A stretch of DNA of 64,000 nucleotides from JBNKHH01 sp050290245. GTDB lineage: Bacteria > Pseudomonadota > Alphaproteobacteria > Rhodobacterales > Rhodobacteraceae. The stretch lies in the NCBI GenBank assembly GCA_050290245.1, contig JBNKHH010000072.1:1-64000 (forward strand), written 5' to 3'. The stretch's first letter is position 1. Each line of letters starts with the position of its first letter. The notes below the pieces were generated by a model. That model searched no databases and was not told the DNA's origin. It saw only the letters and a program-made list of their open reading frames with translations. The position numbers and the translations under genes were made by a program. Shown here in pieces: positions 37,204 through 44,826 of this stretch.

Positions 37204-38127
37204 ATGATCCCCGTCCTCGACTGGTCGCGATTTTCATCCGGTTCCGACCGAGAGGGTTTTGTTGCGGACCTGGGAAAGGCATGTCGCGAGACCGGCTTTT
37301 TCATGATTTCCGGCCATGGCATTCCGCAAAGTCTGATTGACGAAACTTTTTCTGCTGCGGATCGGTTCTTCGCGCTCCCCGAAAGCGAGAAATCTCAGCT
37401 CGACATCCGCAACAGCAAGAACAACCGGGGCTGGACTGCTCATGGCTCGGAGAACCTGGACGACTCTGCCCCCGGCCAGGTTGACCGGAAAGAGGCATTC
37501 AACATCGGGCTCGAGATGGCCGACGACGACCCCCGCATGGGACAGCCCTTCCGCGGCCCAAATGCCTGGCCACGCCTGGATGGCTTCCGCGAGACGACGC
37601 TCAAGTATTTTGATGCGGTCCATCAACTTGGCGTCGATCTTCATCGAGCCATCGCCCTGGACCTGGGCTTGGACGAACACTATTTCGCGCCCTTCCTGGA
37701 TGAACCTCTGGCCACGCTGCGGCTTCTGTCCTACCCGGGTGGCAATCCCGACACAGACGGCATAGGGGCCGGCGCGCACACGGACTATGGCTCGATAACG
37801 GTTTTGATGAGCGACGGTGAACCGGGTCTTCAGGTCAAGCCCCTAGGCAAGGACTGGATCAACGTCCCAAAGATTCCCGACGCATTCGTTATCAACATAG
37901 CCGACTGCCTGATGCGCTGGACGAACGATATCTACATTTCCACGCCGCACCGCGTATTGGTGCCCAAGAACCCACGGCGTTCGCTTGCGTTTTTCCTCGA
38001 TCCGAACCCAGACGCCGTGATCAAAGCTCTTCCGGGCACCGGTGAGGCGAAGTACCCGCCGACAAGCGGCGCTGAATACCTGCGAATGCGTCTGGACGCC
38101 ACTTACACGGAAAAGGTTACATCATGA
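37204..38127 (+). CDS. Isopenicillin-N-synthase-family 2-oxoglutarate/Fe(II) oxygenase
   Basis: 307 residues. N-terminal DIOX_N-like domain (FVADLGKACRETGFFMISGHGIPQSLIDETF). The jelly-roll core has the iron triad HTD (GAHTDYGSITVLM) and distal His (STPHRVLVP), and the 2-oxoglutarate-binding RRSLAFFLDPN. Family members hydroxylate or otherwise oxidise small molecules; here, in a catabolic operon, ring oxidation or demethylation is plausible. AGGAG is just upstream; stop overlaps the next gene (ATGA). Confidence 0.92.
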   Translation: MIPVLDWSRFSSGSDREGFVADLGKACRETGFFMISGHGIPQSLIDETFSAADRFFALPESEKSQLDIRNSKNNRGWTAHGSENLDDSAPGQVDRKEAFNIGLEMADDDPRMGQPFRGPNAWPRLDGFRETTLKYFDAVHQLGVDLHRAIALDLGLDEHYFAPFLDEPLATLRLLSYPGGNPDTDGIGAGAHTDYGSITVLMSDGEPGLQVKPLGKDWINVPKIPDAFVINIADCLMRWTNDIYISTPHRVLVPKNPRRSLAFFLDPNPDAVIKALPGTGEAKYPPTSGAEYLRMRLDATYTEKVTS

Positions 38128-38921
38128 CTCGCCGTTTCGATTGGGCTGACTACCGTACGACGGAATTTGACGACATCGACCCCGAGAAAGTCATAGCGAT
38201 ACTACCGACGGCGGCCATCGAGCAACACGGACCCCACCTGCCCACCGGCACCGACACGATGATCGCGGACGGCATGCTGGCCGAACTGCGCCACCAATGC
38301 CCCGATGACCTTGATATCCGCATCCTCCCGGTCCAGGCCGTGGGCAAATCGAACGAGCACATCCATGCGCCCGGCACCCTTACACTGACGGCCGAAACGG
38401 CGCTAAAGGCCTGGCGCGAGATTGGCTTGTCCGTTGCGCGTGCGGGCGTTCGAAAGATCGTGATCGTCAACAGCCACGGTGGCAACCTTGACCTGATCTC
38501 GATCCTGTCTCGCGAATTGCGTGTGGAAGCCGGGATGCTTGCGATCAAGTGCCAATGGGGGGGCTTCGGAGCTCCAGACGGCTTGTATTCTGAACGTGAG
38601 ATTTCCTTTGGCATCCATGGAGGAGATCGGGAAACCTCTCTGATGCTGCACTTCCGACCGGAAACCGTTGATTTTTCAAAGGCTCTCGACTTCCCATCAA
38701 GTGCCGAGACAGCCACCATTCCTCCTATCGGCCCATTGTCCTATGGCTGGGTATCTTCGGATCTGAACAGTTCGGGAACCGTCGGAGAGGCGCACCTGGC
38801 GACAGCTGAAAAGGGCGAGAGAACGTGCAAGCATCAGGTCCGGGGCTTTATTGAACTTCTGAGGGATGTCAGGGATCAGCCGATCAGCAGCATTGCGCCG
38901 ACCCACCCGGGTTTGCGTTAG
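38124..38921 (+). CDS. Creatininase-family amidohydrolase
   Basis: 265 residues. The metal-site elements of the creatininase fold are intact: LPTAAIEQHGPHLPTGTDTMIADGM (Glu, His, Asp ligands), IVNSHGGNLDLISIL and GGFGAPDGLYSEREISFGIHGGDRETSLML. Members open cyclic amides (creatinine), deformylate FAPy compounds or act on similar C-N bonds. Together with the CodA-like enzyme this suggests successive hydrolysis of a nitrogen ring. Overlaps the oxygenase by ATGA. Confidence 0.9.
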   Translation: MTRRFDWADYRTTEFDDIDPEKVIAILPTAAIEQHGPHLPTGTDTMIADGMLAELRHQCPDDLDIRILPVQAVGKSNEHIHAPGTLTLTAETALKAWREIGLSVARAGVRKIVIVNSHGGNLDLISILSRELRVEAGMLAIKCQWGGFGAPDGLYSEREISFGIHGGDRETSLMLHFRPETVDFSKALDFPSSAETATIPPIGPLSYGWVSSDLNSSGTVGEAHLATAEKGERTCKHQVRGFIELLRDVRDQPISSIAPTHPGLR

Positions 38922-38939
38922 GTTGGTCTCATCGGATTG

Positions 38940-38969
38940 TTGACAAGCCGATCACTTGCCGATGCTATA
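38940..38969 (+). promoter_or_regulatory. Probable sigma-70 promoter inside the catabolic operon
   Basis: TTGACA (38940-38945) and GCTATA (38964-38969) are separated by 18 bp. A start near 38977 would transcribe the small membrane protein gene and possibly the aldolase gene. Placement in the only sizeable gap of the operon supports it. Confidence 0.5.
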
Positions 38970-38990
38970 TGTGCCAGAACCAGAACCGTT

Positions 38991-39185
38991 ATGAGGATGA
39001 AGCGGCCCATGGCAGCTGGAGCAGTGTTACTAAGTCTTCCCACGGCTTTTTTCAGCTCTCTGTTGTTTTCTTTTTTCAATGGCCTAAGCGCTCAACAAAG
39101 CTTTGCCATCTACGCGTCTGTGGGATTTCTCAGTATGATTACCATACTGGTCGTCGATGGGCTGACCTCGAGGAAGCGCGTTTAG
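38991..39185 (+). CDS. Small two-helix membrane protein
   Basis: 64 residues from ATG 38991; ATG 38997 and 39009 are alternatives, and none has a strong ribosome site. Two hydrophobic helices (AAGAVLLSLPTAFFSSLLFSFF and FAIYASVGFLSMITILVVDGL) with a basic N-terminus (MRMKRPM) and a basic end (SRKRV) give an Nin-Cin hairpin. A promoter-like pair precedes it. No family identified. The following 150 bp up to the aldolase gene shows no other gene. Confidence 0.5.
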   Translation: MRMKRPMAAGAVLLSLPTAFFSSLLFSFFNGLSAQQSFAIYASVGFLSMITILVVDGLTSRKRV

Positions 39186-39335
39186 TCGACGCGACCTTTG
39201 GATATCCGATGCACGCCCGCAGGACCGTTCAATGGTCCACGATCGACTTCCAGTGGCGCCTGCACAAAGCCAGCTTGAAGGTGCTCCTGATCGGCCTTAT
39301 CCACAGCAGACGCACGACGAGGAAGGGAGGCCGAC

Positions 39336-40109
39336 GTGAAAAATCCGCTCAACGAAATCTGGGCCCGAGGTGAACCGGTTCTGAACGGCTGGTGCTCGAT
39401 TGGTAACCCCTTCACAGCCGAGATCATGGCCTCTCAGGGCTTTGATTCCATCACGGTGGACGGCCAGCATGGCGCTTTGGACTACTCGAGCATCCTGCCG
39501 ATGATGCAGGCCATGCGTGCCTCGGGCAAAGTTTTGATGGCCCGGGTGCCGTGGCGTGATCCAACGTGGGTGATGAAATTCCTGGACGCGGGCGCCATGG
39601 GCATCATTTGCCCCATGATAAATTCAGCGGCGGAAGCGGCTGAGTTTGTCAGCTACCTGCGGTATCCGCCCCATGGCCAGCGCAGTTGGGGCCCGACGCG
39701 GGCGGCCTTCGCCTATCCGGGCTACAGCAAGGAGGCGGATGCCGCTGTACTGGCGTTTGCGATGATCGAAACTGCCGAGGCGATGGAAAACCTCGACGAG
39801 ATTGCAGCAACCCCTGGACTGGATGGGCTCTATGTCGGACCTGCGGACCTGTCGATTGGCATCAGCCACGGCACACTCAGCCCTGGTTTCGACCGGACTG
39901 AGCCCGAGGTTGTCGCAGCCATCAAACGCATTGCGGCAGCGGCAAGGGCAAACAACATCCACGCTGCCCTACACTGCGGCACGCCGGAATATGCAGCCGC
40001 GGCCGTGGATTGGGGCTATGACATGTTCACCGTCTCCGGCGACACACGCTTGCTTGCCAGTGCTGCATCGGATGCCGTTTCGCGTTTCCGCAAACTGACA
40101 AACACCTGA
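39336..40109 (+). CDS. HpcH/HpaI-family aldolase
   Basis: 257 residues from GTG 39336, with GGGAGG six bases upstream. TIM barrel class II aldolase: CSIGNPFTAEIMASQGFDSITVDGQHG (catalytic His in DGQHG), MARVPWRDPTWVMKFLDAGAMGIICPMI, and FAMIETAEAMENLDEIAATPGLDGLYVGPADLSIGI with the metal-binding Glu. Cleaves 4-hydroxy-2-oxo acids to pyruvate (or glyoxylate) plus an aldehyde. As last gene of the operon it would deliver carbon to central metabolism. Confidence 0.92.
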   Translation: MKNPLNEIWARGEPVLNGWCSIGNPFTAEIMASQGFDSITVDGQHGALDYSSILPMMQAMRASGKVLMARVPWRDPTWVMKFLDAGAMGIICPMINSAAEAAEFVSYLRYPPHGQRSWGPTRAAFAYPGYSKEADAAVLAFAMIETAEAMENLDEIAATPGLDGLYVGPADLSIGISHGTLSPGFDRTEPEVVAAIKRIAAAARANNIHAALHCGTPEYAAAAVDWGYDMFTVSGDTRLLASAASDAVSRFRKLTNT

Positions 40110-40148
40110 AAGCCAGAGATAGCCGCGGACCGCCTTCGAAAGTCGACG

Positions 40149-41228
40149 TCAGAACACCAGCCTGCGATCGGTGCGCGGGATGATCCGCACCATCGAACGA
40201 TCCGGGTGCGTCGGCCTCGGCGGCGAAGAGACCTTTTGCGGCAATCCCGACTTGGCCGATTCTTCTATGGCAAGCATCGCGCGCACGTCTGCAAGCCCCT
40301 CGTAGCCATCCGGCTCGGGGCGGCTACCGCTCTGGATGCAATCCGAGAAATACGCAATCTGCCCACCAAAGTGGTCGCTGTCAGGTACGTCGATCTCCTG
40401 GGTTTCCTGTTCGCTAAGGGTGATTTTGACCGCAGGCGTGACCTGGAATGCATATCCCGGCTCGACCGTAATCTCGCCGGCCGTACCGATGACCCGGTAC
40501 ATGTCGGTATTGCCGCTTTCAAAGCTGATCGTAAATTGAGCCAGCCGATCCCCTGGAAAACGCAGCGTCACGGCCATTGATCCCTCGACCTCTTCAAAGC
40601 GCGGATCGCCATTTCCGTGGACCTTCATGGCATGAACCTCCACTGGCTCATCAGAAAAGACATGCCGTGCAGCATTCAGGCAATAGACACCGATGTCCTG
40701 CAAAGGACCGCCCCAATGCTCGCCCTTCAGACGGTGGTTGGTGTCCGGTGACTGGAATGAAAAGCTCGAAACGAAAAGCTTGGGTTCGCCGATCTCTCCC
40801 GCACGAATGCGCTCCAAAACGTCTACCGTGCCCGGTTCACAGTGCAGGCGATAGGCCGTCATCAGGTGCACGTTGTTTTCATCCGAGACAGCGATCATCG
40901 CCTCGCATTCGGGCACGGAAATGGCCAGCGGCTTCTCGACAATCGCGTGCTTGCCCGCTCTCATCGCCCGGATTGCATAGTCGGCATGCATCGAATTCGG
41001 AAGCGCGATATAGACAGCATCGACAACGTCATCGGCCAGCATCGCGTCATACTGGTCATAAGAATAGACCTTTGAAATCCCATAGAACTCGGCCAGCTTT
41101 TTCGCGACATCCGCGTTGCCGGTCACGATGGCAGTAATTTCGGAATTCTCAACCTGTGGCACCGCCGGCATAAATGCGATCTGGCTGATCCATCCCGCGC
41201 CGACGACGGCGTATCTCACTTTTTCCAT
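40149..41228 (-). CDS. Gfo/Idh/MocA-family oxidoreductase
   Basis: 359 residues from ATG 41228. Rossmann NAD(P) site VRYAVVGAGWISQIAFMPAV, then VDAVYIALPNSMHADYAIRAMRAGKHAIVEKPLAISVPECEAMI including the catalytic EKP lysine, and the C-terminal domain with GGPLQDIGVYCLNAARHVF (Asp/His region). Oxidises or reduces a sugar, polyol or similar carbonyl. Follows an aldo/keto reductase gene on the same strand, downstream of ureG; converges with the aldolase gene. Confidence 0.92.
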   Translation of the reverse strand: MEKVRYAVVGAGWISQIAFMPAVPQVENSEITAIVTGNADVAKKLAEFYGISKVYSYDQYDAMLADDVVDAVYIALPNSMHADYAIRAMRAGKHAIVEKPLAISVPECEAMIAVSDENNVHLMTAYRLHCEPGTVDVLERIRAGEIGEPKLFVSSFSFQSPDTNHRLKGEHWGGPLQDIGVYCLNAARHVFSDEPVEVHAMKVHGNGDPRFEEVEGSMAVTLRFPGDRLAQFTISFESGNTDMYRVIGTAGEITVEPGYAFQVTPAVKITLSEQETQEIDVPDSDHFGGQIAYFSDCIQSGSRPEPDGYEGLADVRAMLAIEESAKSGLPQKVSSPPRPTHPDRSMVRIIPRTDRRLVF

Positions 41229-41271
41229 GTCTTCCCCTAAAAACCTACTGGCGCGCGAAATCTTCGAAACC

Positions 41272-42090
41272 TCAACTGTCCCACGCGGGAGCCCAGGTGA
41301 TGTGTTCCGTGATCCGCAGATGCACCGCCTTTGCCAGATCATCCATCTGCGCGAGTTCGACATTCGATAGGCAAAAATCCAACACGTCGAAGTTCGCACG
41401 GATATGTTCCGGCTTGGTTGACATGGTGACCGGGCAAATCCCCTTTTGCAACAGCCACTTTATAGCAACCTGGGCAACGGATTTCCCGTGTGCCCCTGCG
41501 ATGTCCGCCAATTCCGCATGTTCAAAGATCTTGCCGCGCGCAACCGAGCAATAGGCCGACAATTGCACACCCAAACGCGAGGCTGCGTCAAGCAGCGGCG
41601 TCTGGTCGATCAGAGGATGGAATTCGACCTGGTTCGTCGCTACCGGAGCCTCAAGGACGGAAAGCGCCGTTTCCATCTGTGAAATGTTATAGTTCGAAAT
41701 CCCGATGTTTCTTGCCAGTCCCCGATCATATGCCACCTGCAACAGACGAAGGCTGGGCACCACGTCACCTCCGACGGTCGGCCAATGCAGCAACAACAGG
41801 TCCAACGGGTCGCCCCCAAGATCGCGGATGCTTTGCTCTACGGAAGGCAGAAAGCGATCTTCGGCGAAATTGTCCGGATGTACCTTTGTCGCAATGCAGA
41901 GTTCATCTCGTGCTACCCCGCATTCTGCCACGACAGCCCCGACATCCGCCTCATTCCCGTACATCTGCGCGGTATCAATAGAACGATAGCCGACATCAAT
42001 TGCACTCTGAAGCGCCTCACGGACATCCGCACCTTTGAGCGGAAAGGTCCCAAAGATCCGAAAGTTGTTGCCCTGGTTCAAAATGCTCAT
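41272..42090 (-). CDS. Aldo/keto reductase (2,5-diketo-gluconate reductase-like)
   Basis: 272 residues. The tetrad of the family is seen as Asp and Tyr in IDTAQMYGNEADVG, Lys in IATKVHPDN and His in LLLLHWPT. NADPH end motif is SVAQVAIKWLLQKGICPVTMSTKPEHIRANF. Reduces an aldehyde or ketone. It begins 45 bp after ureG on the same strand and could be an extension of the urease transcript or have its own promoter. Confidence 0.9.
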   Translation of the reverse strand: MSILNQGNNFRIFGTFPLKGADVREALQSAIDVGYRSIDTAQMYGNEADVGAVVAECGVARDELCIATKVHPDNFAEDRFLPSVEQSIRDLGGDPLDLLLLHWPTVGGDVVPSLRLLQVAYDRGLARNIGISNYNISQMETALSVLEAPVATNQVEFHPLIDQTPLLDAASRLGVQLSAYCSVARGKIFEHAELADIAGAHGKSVAQVAIKWLLQKGICPVTMSTKPEHIRANFDVLDFCLSNVELAQMDDLAKAVHLRITEHITWAPAWDS

Positions 42091-42135
42091 CGAAACCTCC
42101 CCGCTGTGCCGACCCCTTTTTGTGGCCGATAGCGC

Positions 42136-42771
42136 CTATTGTGCGGCGAGATCGGCCGGAAAATCCAGACCGCCAATCTCGGCGATCAGATCTACTATCT
42201 GTTCCACGCCCTTGCCATGCCGAAGTGAAGTAAAGACGAAGGGTCCCTCTCCGCGCATCCTCGTCGCGTCTCGCCGCATCACTTCGAGGTCGGCCCCGAC
42301 GTGTGGCGCCAGATCCGTCTTGTTGATCACCAGAATGTCCGACTTGGTGATTGCCGGGCCACCCTTTCGGGGAATTTCCTCACCAGCGGCCACGTCGATG
42401 ACATATACCGTCAGATCGGCAAGCTCTGGGCTGAACGTCGCCGAGAGGTTGTCGCCGCCCGACTCGATCAGGACCACTTCAACGTCGGGGTGACGCGCCT
42501 GCATCTCGGCAACCGCGGCCAGGTTGATCGATGCATCCTCGCGAATGGCCGTATGGGGACAGCCCCCGGTTTCGACCCCGATCACCCTGTCTGACGGCAG
42601 GATCTGCATGCGCATGAGCGCCTCGGCGTCCTCTTGAGTGTAGATGTCGTTGGTAATGACGCCGATCGAGTGAGAGGCTTTCAACGCTTCTGCCAGTCGC
42701 GCGGTCAAAGTCGTCTTTCCGGCACCCACAGGACCACCGATGCCGATGCGGAGCGGACCATTCATATTCAT
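42136..42771 (-). CDS. ureG: Urease accessory protein UreG (nickel-insertion GTPase)
   Basis: 211 residues. SIMIBI-class GTPase that powers nickel delivery to urease with UreE, UreF and UreD. Visible motifs are the P-loop GGPVGAGKT (12-20), VITNDIYTQEDAE, the nickel-binding CPH within VETGGCPHTAIREDAS, VVLIESGGDNLSATF and the guanine-specificity NKTD (VINKTDLAPHVG). Start ATG 42771 overlaps the ureF stop. Last urease gene of the leftward operon. Confidence 0.98.
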   Translation of the reverse strand: MNMNGPLRIGIGGPVGAGKTTLTARLAEALKASHSIGVITNDIYTQEDAEALMRMQILPSDRVIGVETGGCPHTAIREDASINLAAVAEMQARHPDVEVVLIESGGDNLSATFSPELADLTVYVIDVAAGEEIPRKGGPAITKSDILVINKTDLAPHVGADLEVMRRDATRMRGEGPFVFTSLRHGKGVEQIVDLIAEIGGLDFPADLAAQ

Positions 42772-43421
42772 GATTGAAACAACCTCGGTTCCTGGGTTTC
42801 GTGTCGCATGGCCGAGATGTCGGACATGATCGCTACATTGGACAGATCGTCCAATGTCGCCATTTCTGCCTGCTCGGCCAACGCGGTGCAGATGGGGCCA
42901 AGCGCCGCCAAAACTGCCTGCCCCTCCGTCTGACCCAGGGGGACCAGACGCACGGCCGCAGAAACCATGTTCGCGGCAAATGAATGTAGATAGAGACTGT
43001 TGGTCTCTTGGAGGCCGACACTCTTCAGCCTGGCTGCCCTGCCGACCGCGACAGGGTACATCAGGTCGGGAATATCCAGTTCCCACACGTCTCGAACCGT
43101 CCGGGCAAAAGCAGCCCCCATCCGTTCGGACTCCCGGCTTCGCTCTGCTGACGACTGAAAGGCCCGCGCCATCTCGTCGACCAAGCCAAGGTCTGCCTCG
43201 TCGTTTGCGGAATAGGCCGTCGCCAGGAAGACAACGTCAGACCAGCCTGAACCATGCCGAAGAACACCGGAGAGCCAGAGTCGCAACTCTTCGGAATTGC
43301 GGACACGCCCCGCACACACGGCATGCTCCAGCCCATGCGAATAGGCAAAGGCGCCCACGGGAAAAGAGGGTGAAAGCCATTGTGCCAGGATCAGAAGGTC
43401 ATTCGACATGAAACAGCCCAT
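42768..43421 (-). CDS. ureF: Urease accessory protein UreF
   Basis: 217 residues from ATG 43421, which shares bases with the ureE stop; ATG 43409 (MSNDLL) is an alternative. All-helical scaffold protein joining UreD and UreG. Typical segments are LLILAQWLSPSFPVGAFAYSHGLEHAV near the N-terminus, ELDIPDLMYPVAVGRAARLKSVG and a C-terminal helix ending LFQS. Length is normal. Confidence 0.95.
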   Translation of the reverse strand: MGCFMSNDLLILAQWLSPSFPVGAFAYSHGLEHAVCAGRVRNSEELRLWLSGVLRHGSGWSDVVFLATAYSANDEADLGLVDEMARAFQSSAERSRESERMGAAFARTVRDVWELDIPDLMYPVAVGRAARLKSVGLQETNSLYLHSFAANMVSAAVRLVPLGQTEGQAVLAALGPICTALAEQAEMATLDDLSNVAIMSDISAMRHETQEPRLFQS

Positions 43422-43888
43422 CAATGCGCATGCGCGCTATGGCCATGTTCATGACTGTGAGTTCGCCCATGTCCATAGGCACCACCCTCAGGCGTAAATG
43501 CTTCAGTCACCTCGGTCAGTGTGGCGCCAAGATGTTCCAACATGTGCCCGATCACAGGGTCACGCTGGATCAAGAGCCTGTCGCTTTCGATCTGGCAAGG
43601 CGTGTGCCGGTTGCCGATGTGCCAGGCCAGCCGCACCATGTCTGGCCCGGTGACCGCATAAAGATCTTCGGGTGCCGCAATGATTTCGACGAAACGTCCA
43701 TCGGACAGCCGGAATGCGTCGCCGTCATTCAGCGACATGGTTTTTTCCAGGTCCGCCACGAAACTCAGACCGCCCTGGGCAATCAGCCGCTTGCGACGCA
43801 GAAACCTTTCATCATAGCTCAACACGCAGCGGTCGGTTGCGCCGGACCAGGTGCCAACTTCCGAGATGGATTGACTGACAAGTGCCAT
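43421..43888 (-). CDS. ureE: Urease accessory protein UreE (nickel chaperone)
   Basis: 155 residues. N-terminal UreE domain (CVLSYDERFLRRKRLIAQGGLSFVADLEKTMSL), then the metal-binding domain with WHIGNRHTPCQIE (conserved His) and VIGHMLEHLGATLTEV. The tail YGHGRTHSHEHGHSAHAH supplies many histidines for nickel storage, as in long UreE proteins. Starts 2 bp after the stop of the upstream exported hypothetical gene. Confidence 0.97.
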   Translation of the reverse strand: MALVSQSISEVGTWSGATDRCVLSYDERFLRRKRLIAQGGLSFVADLEKTMSLNDGDAFRLSDGRFVEIIAAPEDLYAVTGPDMVRLAWHIGNRHTPCQIESDRLLIQRDPVIGHMLEHLGATLTEVTEAFTPEGGAYGHGRTHSHEHGHSAHAH

Positions 43889-43890
43889 GT

Positions 43891-44445
43891 CTAGTTCTCC
43901 TCGACTGAAATCGACTGGGGCGGGTAACTGTCAAAAACTCCGTCCCCGCCGAACCCCACGACAACGGGTACGCCAAGGTCCAGCAAGAACTGGAATTCAA
44001 CCATGCTGGTGCCGTCGGGGTATCTTTGAAAAGTCTGGAAAGCGATGGAGTCGAAGGTGCAGGCCCCGATAGAATACTTCAGTTGCCCGCGCGTATGGTA
44101 AGAAAATGCGACGCGTTCGACCTCGACTCCCGCTTCATTCAACGTGATCTGTTCGCCGGCCTGTCCGGACCATTCGTCCAGCGGCAATAATTTGGACGTA
44201 TCGAAAGTATAAGAAAACCGATCCGAGATTCCGGCCGCTGTTTCTATGTATCCAGTCTCAAGAACACCATTCTCAGTGACATATTGATACACGTCCTCGC
44301 CCGAGTGTTCTTCCTCGGTCACTACGCCTTGGTCGTCGCGGGTAATGATCGAATACCCGTCGCGATACTGAACCCGAACACCCCCGGCCAGATCAGCGGA
44401 GGTCGGGCACTGGGCACCGGCTGCGCTTCCGATGAGCGCAGCCAT
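43891..44445 (-). CDS. Hypothetical exported protein inserted between ureC and ureE
   Basis: 184 residues if started at ATG 44445, giving a short hydrophobic leader (MAALIGSAAGAQ) and a likely mature N-terminus at CPTSADL; upstream in-frame CTG could lengthen the leader. The mature part is rich in short beta strands with Tyr/Gly (VRVQYRDGYSIITRDDQGVV, QYVTENGVLETGYIETAAGI). No recognised domain. It is tightly linked to ureE (2-bp gap) and 11 bp after the DUF1127 gene, so it belongs to the urease operon by position. Confidence 0.65.
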   Translation of the reverse strand: MAALIGSAAGAQCPTSADLAGGVRVQYRDGYSIITRDDQGVVTEEEHSGEDVYQYVTENGVLETGYIETAAGISDRFSYTFDTSKLLPLDEWSGQAGEQITLNEAGVEVERVAFSYHTRGQLKYSIGACTFDSIAFQTFQRYPDGTSMVEFQFLLDLGVPVVVGFGGDGVFDSYPPQSISVEEN

Positions 44446-44456
44446 GCACCCAGATG

Positions 44457-44693
44457 TCAGATGTAGTAGATATCGCGAAACACGTGTTGCACGATGTGAT
44501 CGCGCTCGATACCCAACTCTTTCAACTCGTCGTCCGAAAGAGCGTTCAGTTTCGCGATCCGATCCATGCGGGACTGCAAACTTGCATTTATCGACATCGC
44601 CTTCACCAACGCCTTGAAGAACGTCGAAATTACGTCGAAAGGAGAACGTGCGCCGTCGGAGAAATCGGCCAGTGAGTCTGCGGTTCGTGCCAT
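44457..44693 (-). CDS. DUF1127 small protein
   Basis: 78 residues with the DUF1127 (YjiS-like) motif near the C-terminus: RIAKLNALSDDELKELGIERDHIVQHVF. Arg-rich short relatives bind RNA and affect phosphate or nitrogen metabolism in alphaproteobacteria, but this one has few arginines. AAGAGG precedes the ATG. It lies 133 bp after ureC and is followed closely by the exported hypothetical gene. Confidence 0.85.
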   Translation of the reverse strand: MARTADSLADFSDGARSPFDVISTFFKALVKAMSINASLQSRMDRIAKLNALSDDELKELGIERDHIVQHVFRDIYYI

Positions 44694-44826
44694 TGGAAAC
44701 CTCTTGGAGTTGTGTTTTCACGTCTTCTCCCTGCTTCCAATTTAGGTCAGACATATTGTCGTTACTACTGACGAGACACCAAAGTCGCTATGCGCGAAAT
44801 GCATGGCTCACCTCCAAGCCCCAATC

